Origin: Burkholderia pyrrocinia
GTDB lineage: Bacteria > Pseudomonadota > Gammaproteobacteria > Burkholderiales > Burkholderiaceae
Assembly: GCF_018417535.1 (NCBI RefSeq)
Contig: NZ_CP070979.1
Span: 186,001-250,000 of the forward strand
DNA: 64,000 bases
Direction: 5' to 3'
This document shows, piece by piece, positions 9,421 through 18,375 of this stretch. The notes below the pieces were generated by a model, which did not search any database, had not been told where the DNA came from, and saw nothing but the letters and a program-made list of their open reading frames with translations. Made by a program: the position numbers and the translations under genes. Numbering within the stretch: the stretch's first letter is position 1; each line of letters starts with the position of its first letter.

Positions 9421-10665
9421 ATGAGGACGGTCGTGCTCGGAGGCGGCATCGTCGGTGTGACGACCGCATACTTTCTCGCGAAGGCGGGCGACGAGGTGGT
9501 AGTAGTCGACCGGCGCGACGGCGTCGCGCTCGAGACGAGCTTCGCGAACGCGGGGCTGATCGCGCCGGGGCATTCCTATACGTGGGCGTCGCCGCGCGCG
9601 CCGAAGATCCTGCTCAAGTCGCTGTTCTCGGACGGGCAGGCGCTGCGCCTCAAGTGGTCGCCGGACTGGCGGATGTGGGCGTGGTGCCGGCAGTTCCTGC
9701 AGAACTGCACGGCGGAGCGGTCGCGCCGGAACACGTCGATCAAGGTGCGGCTGTGCCGCTACGCGCAGCAGCAGCTTCAGTTCGCGACCCGCGACGAGGG
9801 GCTCGCGTACGACCGGATCAGCGGCGGGCTGCTGTACCTGTACCGGGATTCCGCGTCGTTCGAGCGCGGCATCGCGAACATGCGGATCCTGTCCGACAAC
9901 GGCTTGCCGCTCGAGACGCTTGATCCGCGCGCGGTGATCGAGCGCGAGCCCGCGCTCGCCGGCGCGGCGGGCGAGATCGCGGGCGCGATCTACTGCCCGT
10001 CCGACGAGAGCGGCGACGCGCATCTGTTTACCCGCGCGCTCGCCGAGCGCTGCCGCGCGCTCGGCGTCGAGTTCCGCTTCGGCGCGACGATCGACGGCGT
10101 GCGCGCGGACGCGGACGCGGTGGACTACGTGCAGACGTCGCAGGGCCGCGTGAGCGGCGACCGCTACGTGCTCGCGCTCGGCGCGTACTCGCCGTTCGTC
10201 GCGCGCCGGCTCGGCTACCGGTTGCCGATCTATCCGGTGAAAGGCTACTCGGTCACGCTGCCGATCGACACGCGCCACGAGCCGCCGACGCTCGGCGGCG
10301 TCGAGGAAAACCAACTCGTCGCGTGGGCACGGTTCGGCGAGCGGCTGCGCCTGACCGCGACGGCCGAATTCGGCGGCTACGACACGACCCACACGCCCGC
10401 GGACTTCGCGCACATGCTGGCGACCGCGAAGGCGCTGTTTCCGAACGGCGCCGACTATACGAAACCGTCGTACTGGGCCGGGTTGCGGCCGATGACGCCG
10501 GAAGGCACGCCGATCATCGGCGCGACCCGGCATCGCAACCTGTTTCTCAATACCGGGCACGGCCACATGGGCTGGACGATGTCGTGCGGTACCGCGAAGA
10601 TCGTCGCCGACCTGATCCACGGCCGGCACCCCGACATCGACATTACCGGGATGACACTCCAGTGA
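9421..10665 (+). CDS. D-amino-acid dehydrogenase-like FAD oxidoreductase
   Basis: This 414-residue flavoprotein of the DadA/DAO family oxidatively deaminates D-amino acids to 2-oxo acids, normally at the inner-membrane face with electrons passing to quinone. The FAD-binding motif is VLGGGIVGVTTAYFLAKAG at the N-terminus. ETSFANAGLIAPGH and, at the C-terminus, RPMTPEGTPIIGATRHRNLFLNTGHGHMGWT are typical DadA segments. It lies 12 bases after ridA and overlaps the racemase-like gene by four bases. The substrate is not certain; an imino acid or a cyclic amino acid is possible. Confidence 0.88.
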   Translation: MRTVVLGGGIVGVTTAYFLAKAGDEVVVVDRRDGVALETSFANAGLIAPGHSYTWASPRAPKILLKSLFSDGQALRLKWSPDWRMWAWCRQFLQNCTAERSRRNTSIKVRLCRYAQQQLQFATRDEGLAYDRISGGLLYLYRDSASFERGIANMRILSDNGLPLETLDPRAVIEREPALAGAAGEIAGAIYCPSDESGDAHLFTRALAERCRALGVEFRFGATIDGVRADADAVDYVQTSQGRVSGDRYVLALGAYSPFVARRLGYRLPIYPVKGYSVTLPIDTRHEPPTLGGVEENQLVAWARFGERLRLTATAEFGGYDTTHTPADFAHMLATAKALFPNGADYTKPSYWAGLRPMTPEGTPIIGATRHRNLFLNTGHGHMGWTMSCGTAKIVADLIHGRHPDIDITGMTLQ

Positions 10666-11453
10666 GCGAACTTCTTTCGACCCCCGTGCAGCACGGTGCC
10701 GGTTCGTACGCGCGCTTCGGCTTTTCGCTCGATGCGGGCATCGCGCGCCGCGCGGCGATCGGGCTCGTCGTGCTCGCGACCGACCATACGATCGAATACG
10801 AATGGCGGCGCGTGCTCGCGCTCGACGGCGTCGCGTTCTACGAGAGCCGGATCGCGAACTCCGCCGACATCACCGCGGAGACGCTCGCGCAGATGGACGG
10901 CGGGATCGCGGCGGCCGTCGAGCTGATCCGCCCCGGCGAGCGGCTCGACGTGGTTGCGTTCGGCTGCACGTCCGCGTCGATGGTGCTCGGCGAGGAGCGC
11001 GTGTTCGAGCGGATCCGCGAGGCGCGGCCGGGCGTCGCGTGCACGACGCCGATCACCGCGGCGCGGGTCGCGCTCGGCGCGCTGGGCGCGCGCGGCGTCG
11101 CGCTTCTCACGCCGTACCAGCGCTCGATCAACGAAGCGATGGCGGCCTACCTGCGCGCGCGCGGCGTCGACGTCGTGCGCGCGGGCTCGTTCGAGCACCG
11201 CGACGACAACGAGGTGGCGCGGATCGACCGCGCATCGATCGAGCGCGCGGTGCTCGCGCTGGCCGCCGATCCGGCGGTGGACGCGGTGTTCGTGTCGTGC
11301 ACGAGCCTTCGGCTCGTCGACGCGCTCACGGAGATCGAGGCGCGCGCCGGCAAGCCGGTGTTGTCGAGCAATCACGCGCTCGCGTGGCATGCGCTGCGGC
11401 TCGCCGGCGTCGACGATCCGGTGCCGGGCTTCGGGCGCCTGCTGATGCGATGA
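10662..11453 (+). CDS. Asp/Glu racemase superfamily protein, maleate isomerase/arylmalonate decarboxylase-like
   Basis: The 263-residue protein starts at a GTG that overlaps the dadA stop (GTGA). It has the two-cysteine active-site arrangement of the Asp/Glu racemase superfamily: Cys102 in AFGCTSASMV and Cys213 in VSCTSLRLVD. This pair of motifs is closest in style to maleate cis-trans isomerases and arylmalonate decarboxylases rather than glutamate racemase MurI. Linked to a D-amino-acid dehydrogenase and RidA, it may racemise or isomerise the substrate taken up by the divergent ABC importer. The reaction itself is not readable. Confidence 0.75.
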   Translation: MSELLSTPVQHGAGSYARFGFSLDAGIARRAAIGLVVLATDHTIEYEWRRVLALDGVAFYESRIANSADITAETLAQMDGGIAAAVELIRPGERLDVVAFGCTSASMVLGEERVFERIREARPGVACTTPITAARVALGALGARGVALLTPYQRSINEAMAAYLRARGVDVVRAGSFEHRDDNEVARIDRASIERAVLALAADPAVDAVFVSCTSLRLVDALTEIEARAGKPVLSSNHALAWHALRLAGVDDPVPGFGRLLMR

Positions 11454-11533
11454 CCGATAGCCGCACGAGAGGCGTCCGCAGGCCGGTCCATGGCCGATAA
11501 TGACGGTCGCCGACAGACGAAGGAGGAGGCGAG

Positions 11534-12238
11534 ATGGTAGCGAATTCCGTGCTTGGCGGCCGCGACGCGCTGGCGCCCAGGCGCGCGGGCCTCACGGTCA
11601 ACGAGATTTACGAGCAACTGAAGCAGATGGCCGTGCTGTATACGATCCGGCCGGGCGAGCGGGTCAACGAGCTTGAACTGGCGGAACGGTTCGACGTCAG
11701 CCGCACGCCGATCCGGGAGGCGCTGAACCGTCTCGTCGCAGAGAACCTGCTGGTCTTCGTGCCGAATCGCGGATTCTTCATCCGCCAACTGGAAGGGAAA
11801 GACGTGTTCGATCTCTTTGAGCTGAGGCGTTCGATCGAGTCGACCGCGGTGATGCTCGCGTGCGAGCGGGCGTCCGACAACGATATCAAGACACTGCGCC
11901 GCTTCTGGCGGCAGGTGATGAAGAGCGCGCCGCGGATGCCGTCGTCGGAGCTCGTCCTGAAGGACGAACTGTTTCACCTGGAGCTTGCCGCGCTGTCGGG
12001 CAATGCGGAGATCGGGCGCGTACTGCAGGGAATCAACGCGCGGATTCACTACGTGCGATGGGTCGACGTCGACCAGCGGCGCGACGCGGCCTTCACCGAG
12101 CATCTGGAGATCCTCGACGCGCTCGCCGCGCGGGACACCGAACGATGCGTCGCGTTGACCGACACGCACATCCGCTGGCGGATGGAGGAAATCACGCGCG
12201 TCGTGGCGGCGAGCGTCGTCAAGCTGTACGCGAAATAA
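11534..12238 (+). CDS. GntR family (FCD-type) transcriptional regulator
   Basis: The 234-residue regulator has a winged helix-turn-helix at about residues 20-85, with the GntR signature IRPGERVNELELAERFDVSR TPIREAL split over residues 38-65. A C-terminal FCD ligand-binding domain includes FELRRSIESTAVMLA and FHLELAALSGN, and the metal-ligand-like TEHLEILDALAARD. It closes the RidA-dadA-racemase operon and probably controls it and the divergent transporter. AGGAGG lies just before the ATG. Confidence 0.9.
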   Translation: MVANSVLGGRDALAPRRAGLTVNEIYEQLKQMAVLYTIRPGERVNELELAERFDVSRTPIREALNRLVAENLLVFVPNRGFFIRQLEGKDVFDLFELRRSIESTAVMLACERASDNDIKTLRRFWRQVMKSAPRMPSSELVLKDELFHLELAALSGNAEIGRVLQGINARIHYVRWVDVDQRRDAAFTEHLEILDALAARDTERCVALTDTHIRWRMEEITRVVAASVVKLYAK

Positions 12239-12360
12239 CGGGCGGTCCGCGGCGCACGCGCGCCCGGCGAGACCGCGCCGACGAGACGCAAGGCAAAGGA
12301 GGACGGGCCGCCCGCCTGCCGGTGCGGCACATCGCCACGCTTTCGTTACGAGGTGCCGTC

Positions 12361-13245
12361 ATGAAACATGGCACGCTGGTCACGCTGTACAAGCCGTCCG
12401 CGGCGCAGATCGAACATCTGCTGGGCCTGCCCGCGCACAGTCCGGCCGTCGTCGCGGTCGATAACTCGCCCGTCGTCGATCGCGAGCTGCACGCGCGGCT
12501 CGCCGCGCACGGCGTCGACGTGGTCGCGAACCACAACCGCGGCGGGATCGCAGGCGCGTTCAACGCCGGTATGGAGTTTCTCATTCGCCGCGGCTGCGAC
12601 GTGTTCTTCATCTTCGACCAGGATTCGACCGTGCCCGCCGATTACTTCGAGCGGATGCTCACGGGATGCGCGACGGTCGGGGATACGCGCTTCCTGGTCG
12701 GGCCGCGCATCTTCAACCGCAACTTCCGGCGCAACCTGCCGCTCTTCACCGTGCGCCGCTGGTCTGCGCGGATCACGCCGATCGGCGACGGCGCGCGCGG
12801 CTTGCTGCCGTGCTCGGTGATCATCTCGTCCGGCACCGCGATCTCGCTCGGCGCGTATCGCGCGCTCGGCCGGTTTCGCGAGGATTTCTTCATCGATCAT
12901 GTCGACGCCGAGTACTGCATGCGCGCGCAGGCGAACGGCGTGCCGGTGTGCGTGAATGCGGACGTGTCGCTGCCGCACGAACTCGGCAGTCCGTCGGCCC
13001 GGCAGCACTGGCCGCGCGTCGAGATCTTCGATCAGAGCGCGCTGCGCCATTACTACGCAGCCCGCAACTGCATCCTGGTCGCACGCGACTACTGGCGCCG
13101 CTATCCGGCCATGCTGCTGATCAACCTGATCACGCTGAAGCACGTCGCGTTCATCCTGCTGCATGCGCGCGACAAGCGAACCAAGCTGCACGCGATTCTG
13201 TGCGGCGTGACGGACGGGCTGCGCGGCCGGTACGGCCGGGTCTGA
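12361..13245 (+). CDS. Glycosyltransferase family 2, rhamnosyltransferase-like
   Basis: The 294-residue protein shows the GT2 fold: a VAVDNSP strand near residue 35, NHNRGGIAGAFNAGMEFLI near residue 60, and the metal/nucleotide-binding FIFDQDSTVP near residue 84. DQDS is the form seen in dTDP-rhamnosyltransferases of the RfbF/WbbL type. FFIDHVDAEYCMRAQANG provides the ED/DAEY acceptor segment. One C-terminal hydrophobic stretch may contact the membrane. It stands apart from any glycan cluster, between a GntR gene and rhamnose catabolism, yet 9.4 kb from rmlACDB. The acceptor is unknown. Confidence 0.85.
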   Translation: MKHGTLVTLYKPSAAQIEHLLGLPAHSPAVVAVDNSPVVDRELHARLAAHGVDVVANHNRGGIAGAFNAGMEFLIRRGCDVFFIFDQDSTVPADYFERMLTGCATVGDTRFLVGPRIFNRNFRRNLPLFTVRRWSARITPIGDGARGLLPCSVIISSGTAISLGAYRALGRFREDFFIDHVDAEYCMRAQANGVPVCVNADVSLPHELGSPSARQHWPRVEIFDQSALRHYYAARNCILVARDYWRRYPAMLLINLITLKHVAFILLHARDKRTKLHAILCGVTDGLRGRYGRV

Positions 13246-13315
13246 CCGACTCGCGACGACGTGCGGAATCGCGTTTCATCATTTTTGCACTCCTAAATGA
13301 AGTGAGGCCGACAAG

Positions 13316-14251
13316 ATGATTCATGACACGCAGGCAGCTCGCCGCTATACGGGCGCGTTTTCCGTCGCGCCGACCATTTTCACCGAATCGGGCGAACTGG
13401 ACCTGGAAGGACAGATGCGTTGCGTCGACTTCATCATCGACGCGGGCGCAGACGGGATGTGCATCCTCGCGAACTACTCGGAGCAGTTCTCGCTGTCCGA
13501 CGACGAGCGCGAGCGGCTCACCGGGATGATCCTCGAGCACGTCGCGGGCCGGGTGCCCGTGATCGTGACGACGACCCATTTCAATCCGGTGATCTGCGCG
13601 GCACGCAGCCGGGCCGCACAGGCAGCCGGCGCGGCGATGGTGATGATCATGCCGCCGTATCACGGCGCGACGATACGCTGCGGCGAGGCGGCGATCGGCG
13701 CGTTCTTCTCGGAGGTCTCCGATGCGATCGACATCCCGATCATGTACCAGGACGCGCCGATGAGCGGCACACAGGTATCGGCGGCGTTCCTCGCGCGGCT
13801 CGCGCGCACGATTCCGAACCTGCGCTATTTCAAGATCGAGGTGCCGCAGTCGGCGGCGAAGCTGCGCGAGCTGATCGCGCTCGGTGGCGACGCGATCGAG
13901 GGGCCGTGGGACGGCGAGGAAGCGATCACGCTGCTCGCCGATCTCGACGCGGGCGCAACGGGCAGCATCCTCGGCGGCGGCTACCCGGACGGGCTGCAGC
14001 CGATTCTGGCCGCCTATCGAGCGGGCCGGCGCGACGAGGCGATGGCCCGCTACGAGAAGTGGCTGCCGCTCATCAACTTCGAAAACCGGCAGGCCGGATT
14101 GCTCGCCTGCAAGGCGCTGATGAAGGAGGGCGGCGTGATCGCGTCGGACGCGCCACGGCGCCCGCTGATGCCGCTGCACCCGGAGACGCGCGCGGGCCTC
14201 GTCGAGATCGCGCGGCGGCTCGACGCGCTCGTGCTGCGCTGGGCGCGCTGA
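13316..14251 (+). CDS. DapA/NAL-superfamily aldolase, probably for 2-keto-3-deoxy-L-rhamnonate
   Basis: The 311-residue (beta/alpha)8 class I aldolase keeps the superfamily's Schiff-base lysine (Lys173 in RYFKIEVPQ) and catalytic tyrosine (Tyr144 in IPIMYQDAP). The usual GTTGE loop is replaced by ANYSEQ, so it is not a true dihydrodipicolinate synthase. It is first in an operon with L-rhamnonate dehydratase, an SDR, a mutarotase and an amidohydrolase, so the expected reaction is cleavage of 2-keto-3-deoxy-L-rhamnonate to pyruvate and L-lactaldehyde. That substrate is inferred from neighbours. Confidence 0.8.
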   Translation: MIHDTQAARRYTGAFSVAPTIFTESGELDLEGQMRCVDFIIDAGADGMCILANYSEQFSLSDDERERLTGMILEHVAGRVPVIVTTTHFNPVICAARSRAAQAAGAAMVMIMPPYHGATIRCGEAAIGAFFSEVSDAIDIPIMYQDAPMSGTQVSAAFLARLARTIPNLRYFKIEVPQSAAKLRELIALGGDAIEGPWDGEEAITLLADLDAGATGSILGGGYPDGLQPILAAYRAGRRDEAMARYEKWLPLINFENRQAGLLACKALMKEGGVIASDAPRRPLMPLHPETRAGLVEIARRLDALVLRWAR

Positions 14252-14292
14252 CACGCGCGTATTTTTCTTCTTTCCGATCGAGGAACGTCCCG

Positions 14293-15471
14293 ATGAGCAT
14301 GCCCACGATACGACACATCCGCGCACTGACGGTGCGCGGCGGCGGCGCCGACTACCACGACCAGGGCGCGGATCACTGGATCGACGATCACATCGCGACG
14401 CCGATGGCGCGTTACCCGGAATACCGGCAGAGCCGGCAGTCGTTCGGCATCAACGTGCTCGGCACACTCGTGATCGAGATCGAGGCGAGCGACGGCACGG
14501 TCGGTTTCGCGGTGACGACGGGCGGCGAGATCGGCGCGTTCGTCGTCGAGCGTCATCTGGCGCGCTTCATCGAAGGGCAGCGCGTGACCGACATCGAGAA
14601 GATGTGGGATCAGATGTTCTACGCAACGCTCTATTACGGGCGCAAGGGCGTGGTGCTGAACGCGATCTCCGGCGTCGATCTCGCGTTGTGGGACCTGCTC
14701 GGCAAGGTGCGCGGCGAGCCGGTACACCAGTTGCTCGGCGGCAAGGTGCGCGACGAACTGCAGTTCTATGCGACGGGGGCGCGGCCGGATCTCGCGAAGG
14801 AAATGGGGTTCATCGGCGGCAAGCTGCCGCTGCATCATGGCCCGGCGGAGGGCGACGACGGCTTGCGCCGCAACCTCGACGCGCTGGCGACGATGCGCGA
14901 TCGCGTCGGCGCGGATTTCTGGCTGATGCTCGACTGCTGGATGAGCCTCGACGTGCGCTATGCAACCCGGCTCGCGCACGAGGCGCGCGCTTACGGGCTC
15001 AAGTGGATCGAGGAGTGCCTGCCGCCCGACGACTACTGGGGCTACGCGCAGTTGCGCCGCGCGGCGCCGCCCGATCTGCTCGTGACGACGGGCGAGCACG
15101 AGGCGACCCGCTGGGGCTTCCGGATGCTGCTCGAGATGGGCTGCTGCGACATCATCCAGCCCGACGTCGGCTGGTGCGGCGGCCTGACCGAACTCGTCCG
15201 CATTTCGGCGCTCGCCGACGCGTACGGCGTGCTCGTCGTGCCGCACGGCTCGTCGGTCTACAGCTATCACTTCGTGACGACGCGGCACAACAGCCCGTTC
15301 GCGGAATTCCTGATGATGGCGCCGCAGGCGGATCGCGTCGTGCCGATGTTCGATCCGCTGCTGCTCGACGAACCGGTGCCGACGGGCGGACGGATGAAGG
15401 TGCCGGATACGCCCGGCTTCGGCGTGCGGCTCAATCCGGCCGTGCGCACCGAACGGCCCTACACGCACTGA
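14293..15471 (+). CDS. rhmD: L-rhamnonate dehydratase
   Basis: The 392-residue enolase-superfamily enzyme dehydrates L-rhamnonate to 2-keto-3-deoxy-L-rhamnonate. Its N-terminus contains [20 protein letters not shown] and [18 protein letters not shown], segments nearly identical in style to E. coli RhmD. The barrel carries WLMLDCWMS and [15 protein letters not shown] for metal binding, [10 protein letters not shown], and the catalytic-His loop [12 protein letters not shown]. This specific match, rather than fuconate dehydratase, sets the sugar for the whole operon. The start at 14293 follows a weak AGGA. Confidence 0.93.
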   Translation: MSMPTIRHIRALTVRGGGADYHDQGADHWIDDHIATPMARYPEYRQSRQSFGINVLGTLVIEIEASDGTVGFAVTTGGEIGAFVVERHLARFIEGQRVTDIEKMWDQMFYATLYYGRKGVVLNAISGVDLALWDLLGKVRGEPVHQLLGGKVRDELQFYATGARPDLAKEMGFIGGKLPLHHGPAEGDDGLRRNLDALATMRDRVGADFWLMLDCWMSLDVRYATRLAHEARAYGLKWIEECLPPDDYWGYAQLRRAAPPDLLVTTGEHEATRWGFRMLLEMGCCDIIQPDVGWCGGLTELVRISALADAYGVLVVPHGSSVYSYHFVTTRHNSPFAEFLMMAPQADRVVPMFDPLLLDEPVPTGGRMKVPDTPGFGVRLNPAVRTERPYTH

Positions 15472-15480
15472 GCCGCCGCG

Positions 15481-16266
15481 ATGAAACTGCTCGAGAACAA
15501 GGTCGTCGTCGTCACCGGCGGCTCGCGCGGCATCGGCCGGGCGATCGCGCTCGCGTGTGCGCGGCATGGCGCCGACGTCGTCGTCAATTACTGGGCCAAC
15601 CCGTTGCTGCCGGCGCAGTCGGATCACGCGCTCGACGCGCTGATCGACGACATCAGCGCGACCGGCCGGCGCGCGCTCGCCGTGCCGGGCGACATCGCGC
15701 GGCCGGACACCGCAGACGAGCTGGTCGCGCGGGCCGTCGATGTGTTCGGCCGGATCGACGTGCTGGCGAGCAATGCGGGGATCTGTCCGTTCCATGCATT
15801 CCTCGATCTGCCCGCCGACCTGCTGCGACGCACGATGGAGGTCAACCTGCACGGCGCGTTTCACGTGACCCAGGCGGTCGCGCGCCGAATGGCCGCGCAG
15901 GGCGACGGCGGCGCGATCGTCGCGACGAGTTCGATCAGCGCGCTCGTCGGTGGCGGCATGCAGACGCACTACACGCCGACGAAGGCCGGCGTGCACGCGC
16001 TGATGCAGTCGTGCGCGGTCGCGCTCGGCCCGCACCGGATCCGCTGCAATTCCGTGCTGCCGGGCACGATCCGCACCGAGATCAACGAAGCGGATCTCGC
16101 GGCGCCCGGCAAGGCCGAGTACTTCGAGCAGCGAATTCCGCTCGGCCGCCTCGGCGAGCCTGACGACGTCGCGGACTGCGTGGTGTTCCTCGCGTCGGAC
16201 CTGGCGCGCTACGTCAACGGCGCGGCACTTCTCGTCGACGGCGGCCTCTACGTGAACCTGCAATGA
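15481..16266 (+). CDS. SDR family oxidoreductase, probable L-rhamnose 1-dehydrogenase
   Basis: The 261-residue classical SDR has the cofactor motif TGGSRGIGRA, the structural NAG in SNAGICPF, and the catalytic Ser (ATSSISA) and YTPTK. Within an operon that contains L-rhamnonate dehydratase and a rhamnose mutarotase, the expected reaction is oxidation of L-rhamnose to L-rhamnono-lactone with NAD(P)+, as for known SDR rhamnose dehydrogenases of the non-phosphorylating pathway. Sequence alone does not fix the substrate. It ends nine bases past the likely next start, with a second ATG overlapping its stop. Confidence 0.85.
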   Translation: MKLLENKVVVVTGGSRGIGRAIALACARHGADVVVNYWANPLLPAQSDHALDALIDDISATGRRALAVPGDIARPDTADELVARAVDVFGRIDVLASNAGICPFHAFLDLPADLLRRTMEVNLHGAFHVTQAVARRMAAQGDGGAIVATSSISALVGGGMQTHYTPTKAGVHALMQSCAVALGPHRIRCNSVLPGTIRTEINEADLAAPGKAEYFEQRIPLGRLGEPDDVADCVVFLASDLARYVNGAALLVDGGLYVNLQ

Positions 16267-16277
16267 CGGGGACGGAC

Positions 16278-16592
16278 ATGGAAACGATCGCTTTCCGGAT
16301 GCGGCTGCATCCCGGGCAGAAGGACGAGTACCGGCGGCGCCACGATGCGATATGGCCGGAGCTGGCCGACGCGCTGCGCGCGGCCGGCATGGCCGATTAC
16401 TGGATCTTTCTCGACGACGAAACGGATTGCCTGTTCGCCGTCTTGAAACGCCCGGCCGGGCACCGGATGGCCGAACTCGCGCGGGCCGACGTGATGCGCC
16501 GGTGGTGGGCGTACATGGCCGACCTGATGGCAACGGACGGGGACGGGCGGCCGCTCGAAAAACATCTGGAACCGATGTTCCATCTGGCGTGA
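16278..16592 (+). CDS. rhaM: L-rhamnose mutarotase
   Basis: RhaM interconverts alpha and beta anomers of L-rhamnose. The protein of about 104 residues has family features: FRMRLHPGQKDEYRRRHDAIWPEL at the N-terminus with the catalytic His, DYWIFLDDETDCLFAVL in the middle, and RRWWAYMADLM with the paired tryptophans. An alternative ATG at 16263 overlaps the SDR stop, adding MTGTD. The start at 16278 matches family N-termini and has GGGGAC in front of it. Both are possible. Confidence 0.88.
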   Translation: METIAFRMRLHPGQKDEYRRRHDAIWPELADALRAAGMADYWIFLDDETDCLFAVLKRPAGHRMAELARADVMRRWWAYMADLMATDGDGRPLEKHLEPMFHLA

Positions 16593-16607
16593 TCGCAGGG
16601 AGGCGCA

Positions 16608-17501
16608 ATGCAGGTCGTCGATCCACATGTGCATTTCTGGGATGCCGATGCGTTGAGCTACGGCTGGCTCGACCGCGCGCAACCGGCGTTTTCCGGGCCG
16701 GTGGCGGCGCTGCCGCGCGCATACGGTCCGGCCGACCTGCGCGCGGACGCTGGCGGGATCGACATCCTGAAAGTCGTGCACGTCGAAGCGATCCATGACG
16801 CGTGGACAACGCCGAGCGAGGTCGAATGGCTGCAGGCGCTAGCCGACACGCCGGCGAGCGACGGCATGCCCGAGGGCATTGTCGCGGGCGTCGACCTGTC
16901 GCGTGCCGACGCGCCTGCGAGGCTCGAGGCGGCCGCCGCCTGCGCGAACGTGCGCGGCATTCGCCAGGTACTGAATCGCCACGCGAACCCCTGGTACAAC
17001 TATGTCGATCGCGACTATCTCGACGATCCGGGCTGGCGCGACCATTTCGGGTGGCTCGCACGGCTCGGGCTGTCGTTCGACCTCCAGCTCTATCCGTCCC
17101 AGGTCGGGGCCGCGCTGGCGCTGGTCGACGCGCATCCGGACACGGTCTTCATCGTCAATCACGCGGGCATGTTCGTCGACCGCGACAGCGTGCACGGCTA
17201 CCGCGCGTGGCGCGCCGGGCTGCACGGGCTCGCCACGCGCGAGAACGTCGTGCTCAAGCTGAGCGGGCTTGCGATGTTCGATCACCGGTGGACGGTCGAG
17301 AGCTTTCGGCCATATGTGCTCGAGGGAATCGACGCGTTCGGCGCCGCGCGATGCATGTTCGCGTCGAATTTTCCGATCGACCGGCTGCATGCCGGGTATC
17401 CGGCGCTCTGGCGAGCGTATTCGGAAATCATCGCAGGGGCGAGCGATGTGGAGAGGCAGGCGCTGTTTGTTGGCAATGCAGAGCGGATTTATCGCATCTG
17501 A
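16608..17501 (+). CDS. Amidohydrolase family 2 (COG3618), probable L-rhamnono-lactonase
   Basis: The 297-residue metal-dependent hydrolase has the HxH motif in VDPHVHFWDAD near residue 6, a histidine in FIVNHAGMFVD near residue 180, and the catalytic aspartate region FASNFPID near residue 260. COG3618 members act on sugar lactones such as L-fucono- and L-rhamnono-lactone, so it should hydrolyse the lactone made by the SDR and complete the route to L-rhamnonate. GGGAGG stands eight bases before the ATG. It is last in the operon. Confidence 0.85.
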   Translation: MQVVDPHVHFWDADALSYGWLDRAQPAFSGPVAALPRAYGPADLRADAGGIDILKVVHVEAIHDAWTTPSEVEWLQALADTPASDGMPEGIVAGVDLSRADAPARLEAAAACANVRGIRQVLNRHANPWYNYVDRDYLDDPGWRDHFGWLARLGLSFDLQLYPSQVGAALALVDAHPDTVFIVNHAGMFVDRDSVHGYRAWRAGLHGLATRENVVLKLSGLAMFDHRWTVESFRPYVLEGIDAFGAARCMFASNFPIDRLHAGYPALWRAYSEIIAGASDVERQALFVGNAERIYRI

Positions 17502-17660
17502 TACGCCTGCACGCGGACGACTACGAAGTCGACGCGTATCGCCGCGATCGCGTCGTACTCGAGTCAGGTGTCGCGGCGTGGGTTTGCGTAGACGCCGGTT
17601 CGCTGCGCCCGGGCTGAATCCGGTGCGCGGGCGGGATCCACGATGCCGCGTTTGCGCCCG

Positions 17661-18368
17661 CTAGTCGTTGCGCAGGAACACGACGTAGCCGCGGAACCAC
17701 GGATTCGCCGCGAGGTAGGGCGGTGCATCCCACTCGCCGCCCTGGATCACGCCGATGCGAAACGGCAGTTGCAGCCGCGCGACGCGCGGCAGGTAGGCCG
17801 CGTAGTCTGGGATCGTGTTGCGTCCCTGGTAGGTCTGCACGACCACTTCGTCGACGATGCCCCTGAGCTGGTTGACCTGGTCGGTATCGATGCGGCTGCT
17901 CCAGTCGAGCAGCCCCGTGATGCTCAGCCGGCAATCGGCGGGCAGGGTTTCGCGCAGCGTGCGCAGGAATTCGAGGTAATCCTGCAGATGGCGCGTCCGC
18001 GCATCGAAGTCGATCTGGATGCCCGTGATCGCTCGGCCCGACGCGCGCCAGCGCTGGAGCTGCGCCAGCATGATCTGCGTGACGCGCGGCGTCCAGCGCA
18101 GCGTATGCGCACGATAGACGAGCCAGACGCGTGCGTCGGGCGCGGGCGGCAGCGCGACACCCTGCGCGATGACGCGTACCTGTGATTCGTCGCGCGGCGA
18201 CGCTTCGATCTGCCCTTGCAGCACGTAGACGGCGCGCGCGCCGCGTACGACCGCCTGCGGCTTCACGCCGGCCCACAGCCAGAACGCGTCGTACTGCGCG
18301 GCATCGACGGTGCCGGCCAGCGCGACGCGTCCGGCCAGCAGCAGCGCGATACACGCGATACGCCTCAT
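17661..18368 (-). CDS. DUF3142-type exported protein
   Basis: The 235-residue protein has a signal peptide (to about residue 23, ending in AGTVDAA) followed by the DUF3142 pattern: YDAFWLWAGVKPQA, WLVYRAHTLRW, ITGIQIDFDART and LSITGLLDWSS. The GIQIDFDA segment resembles the acidic strand end of glycoside-hydrolase-like barrels, as noted for such DUFs, but no activity is established here. It lies seven bases after the gene at 18376-20544 and is probably cotranscribed with it. Confidence 0.75.
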   Translation of the reverse strand: MRRIACIALLLAGRVALAGTVDAAQYDAFWLWAGVKPQAVVRGARAVYVLQGQIEASPRDESQVRVIAQGVALPPAPDARVWLVYRAHTLRWTPRVTQIMLAQLQRWRASGRAITGIQIDFDARTRHLQDYLEFLRTLRETLPADCRLSITGLLDWSSRIDTDQVNQLRGIVDEVVVQTYQGRNTIPDYAAYLPRVARLQLPFRIGVIQGGEWDAPPYLAANPWFRGYVVFLRND

Positions 18369-18375
18369 TCGGCGC

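Noticed and set aside
14050..17061. Minus-strand open frame of 1003 codons across the rhamnose operon
   Set aside because: It is antisense to five well-supported genes; its translation is Arg/Pro/Ala-rich without any family motif, as expected for a shadow in GC-rich DNA.
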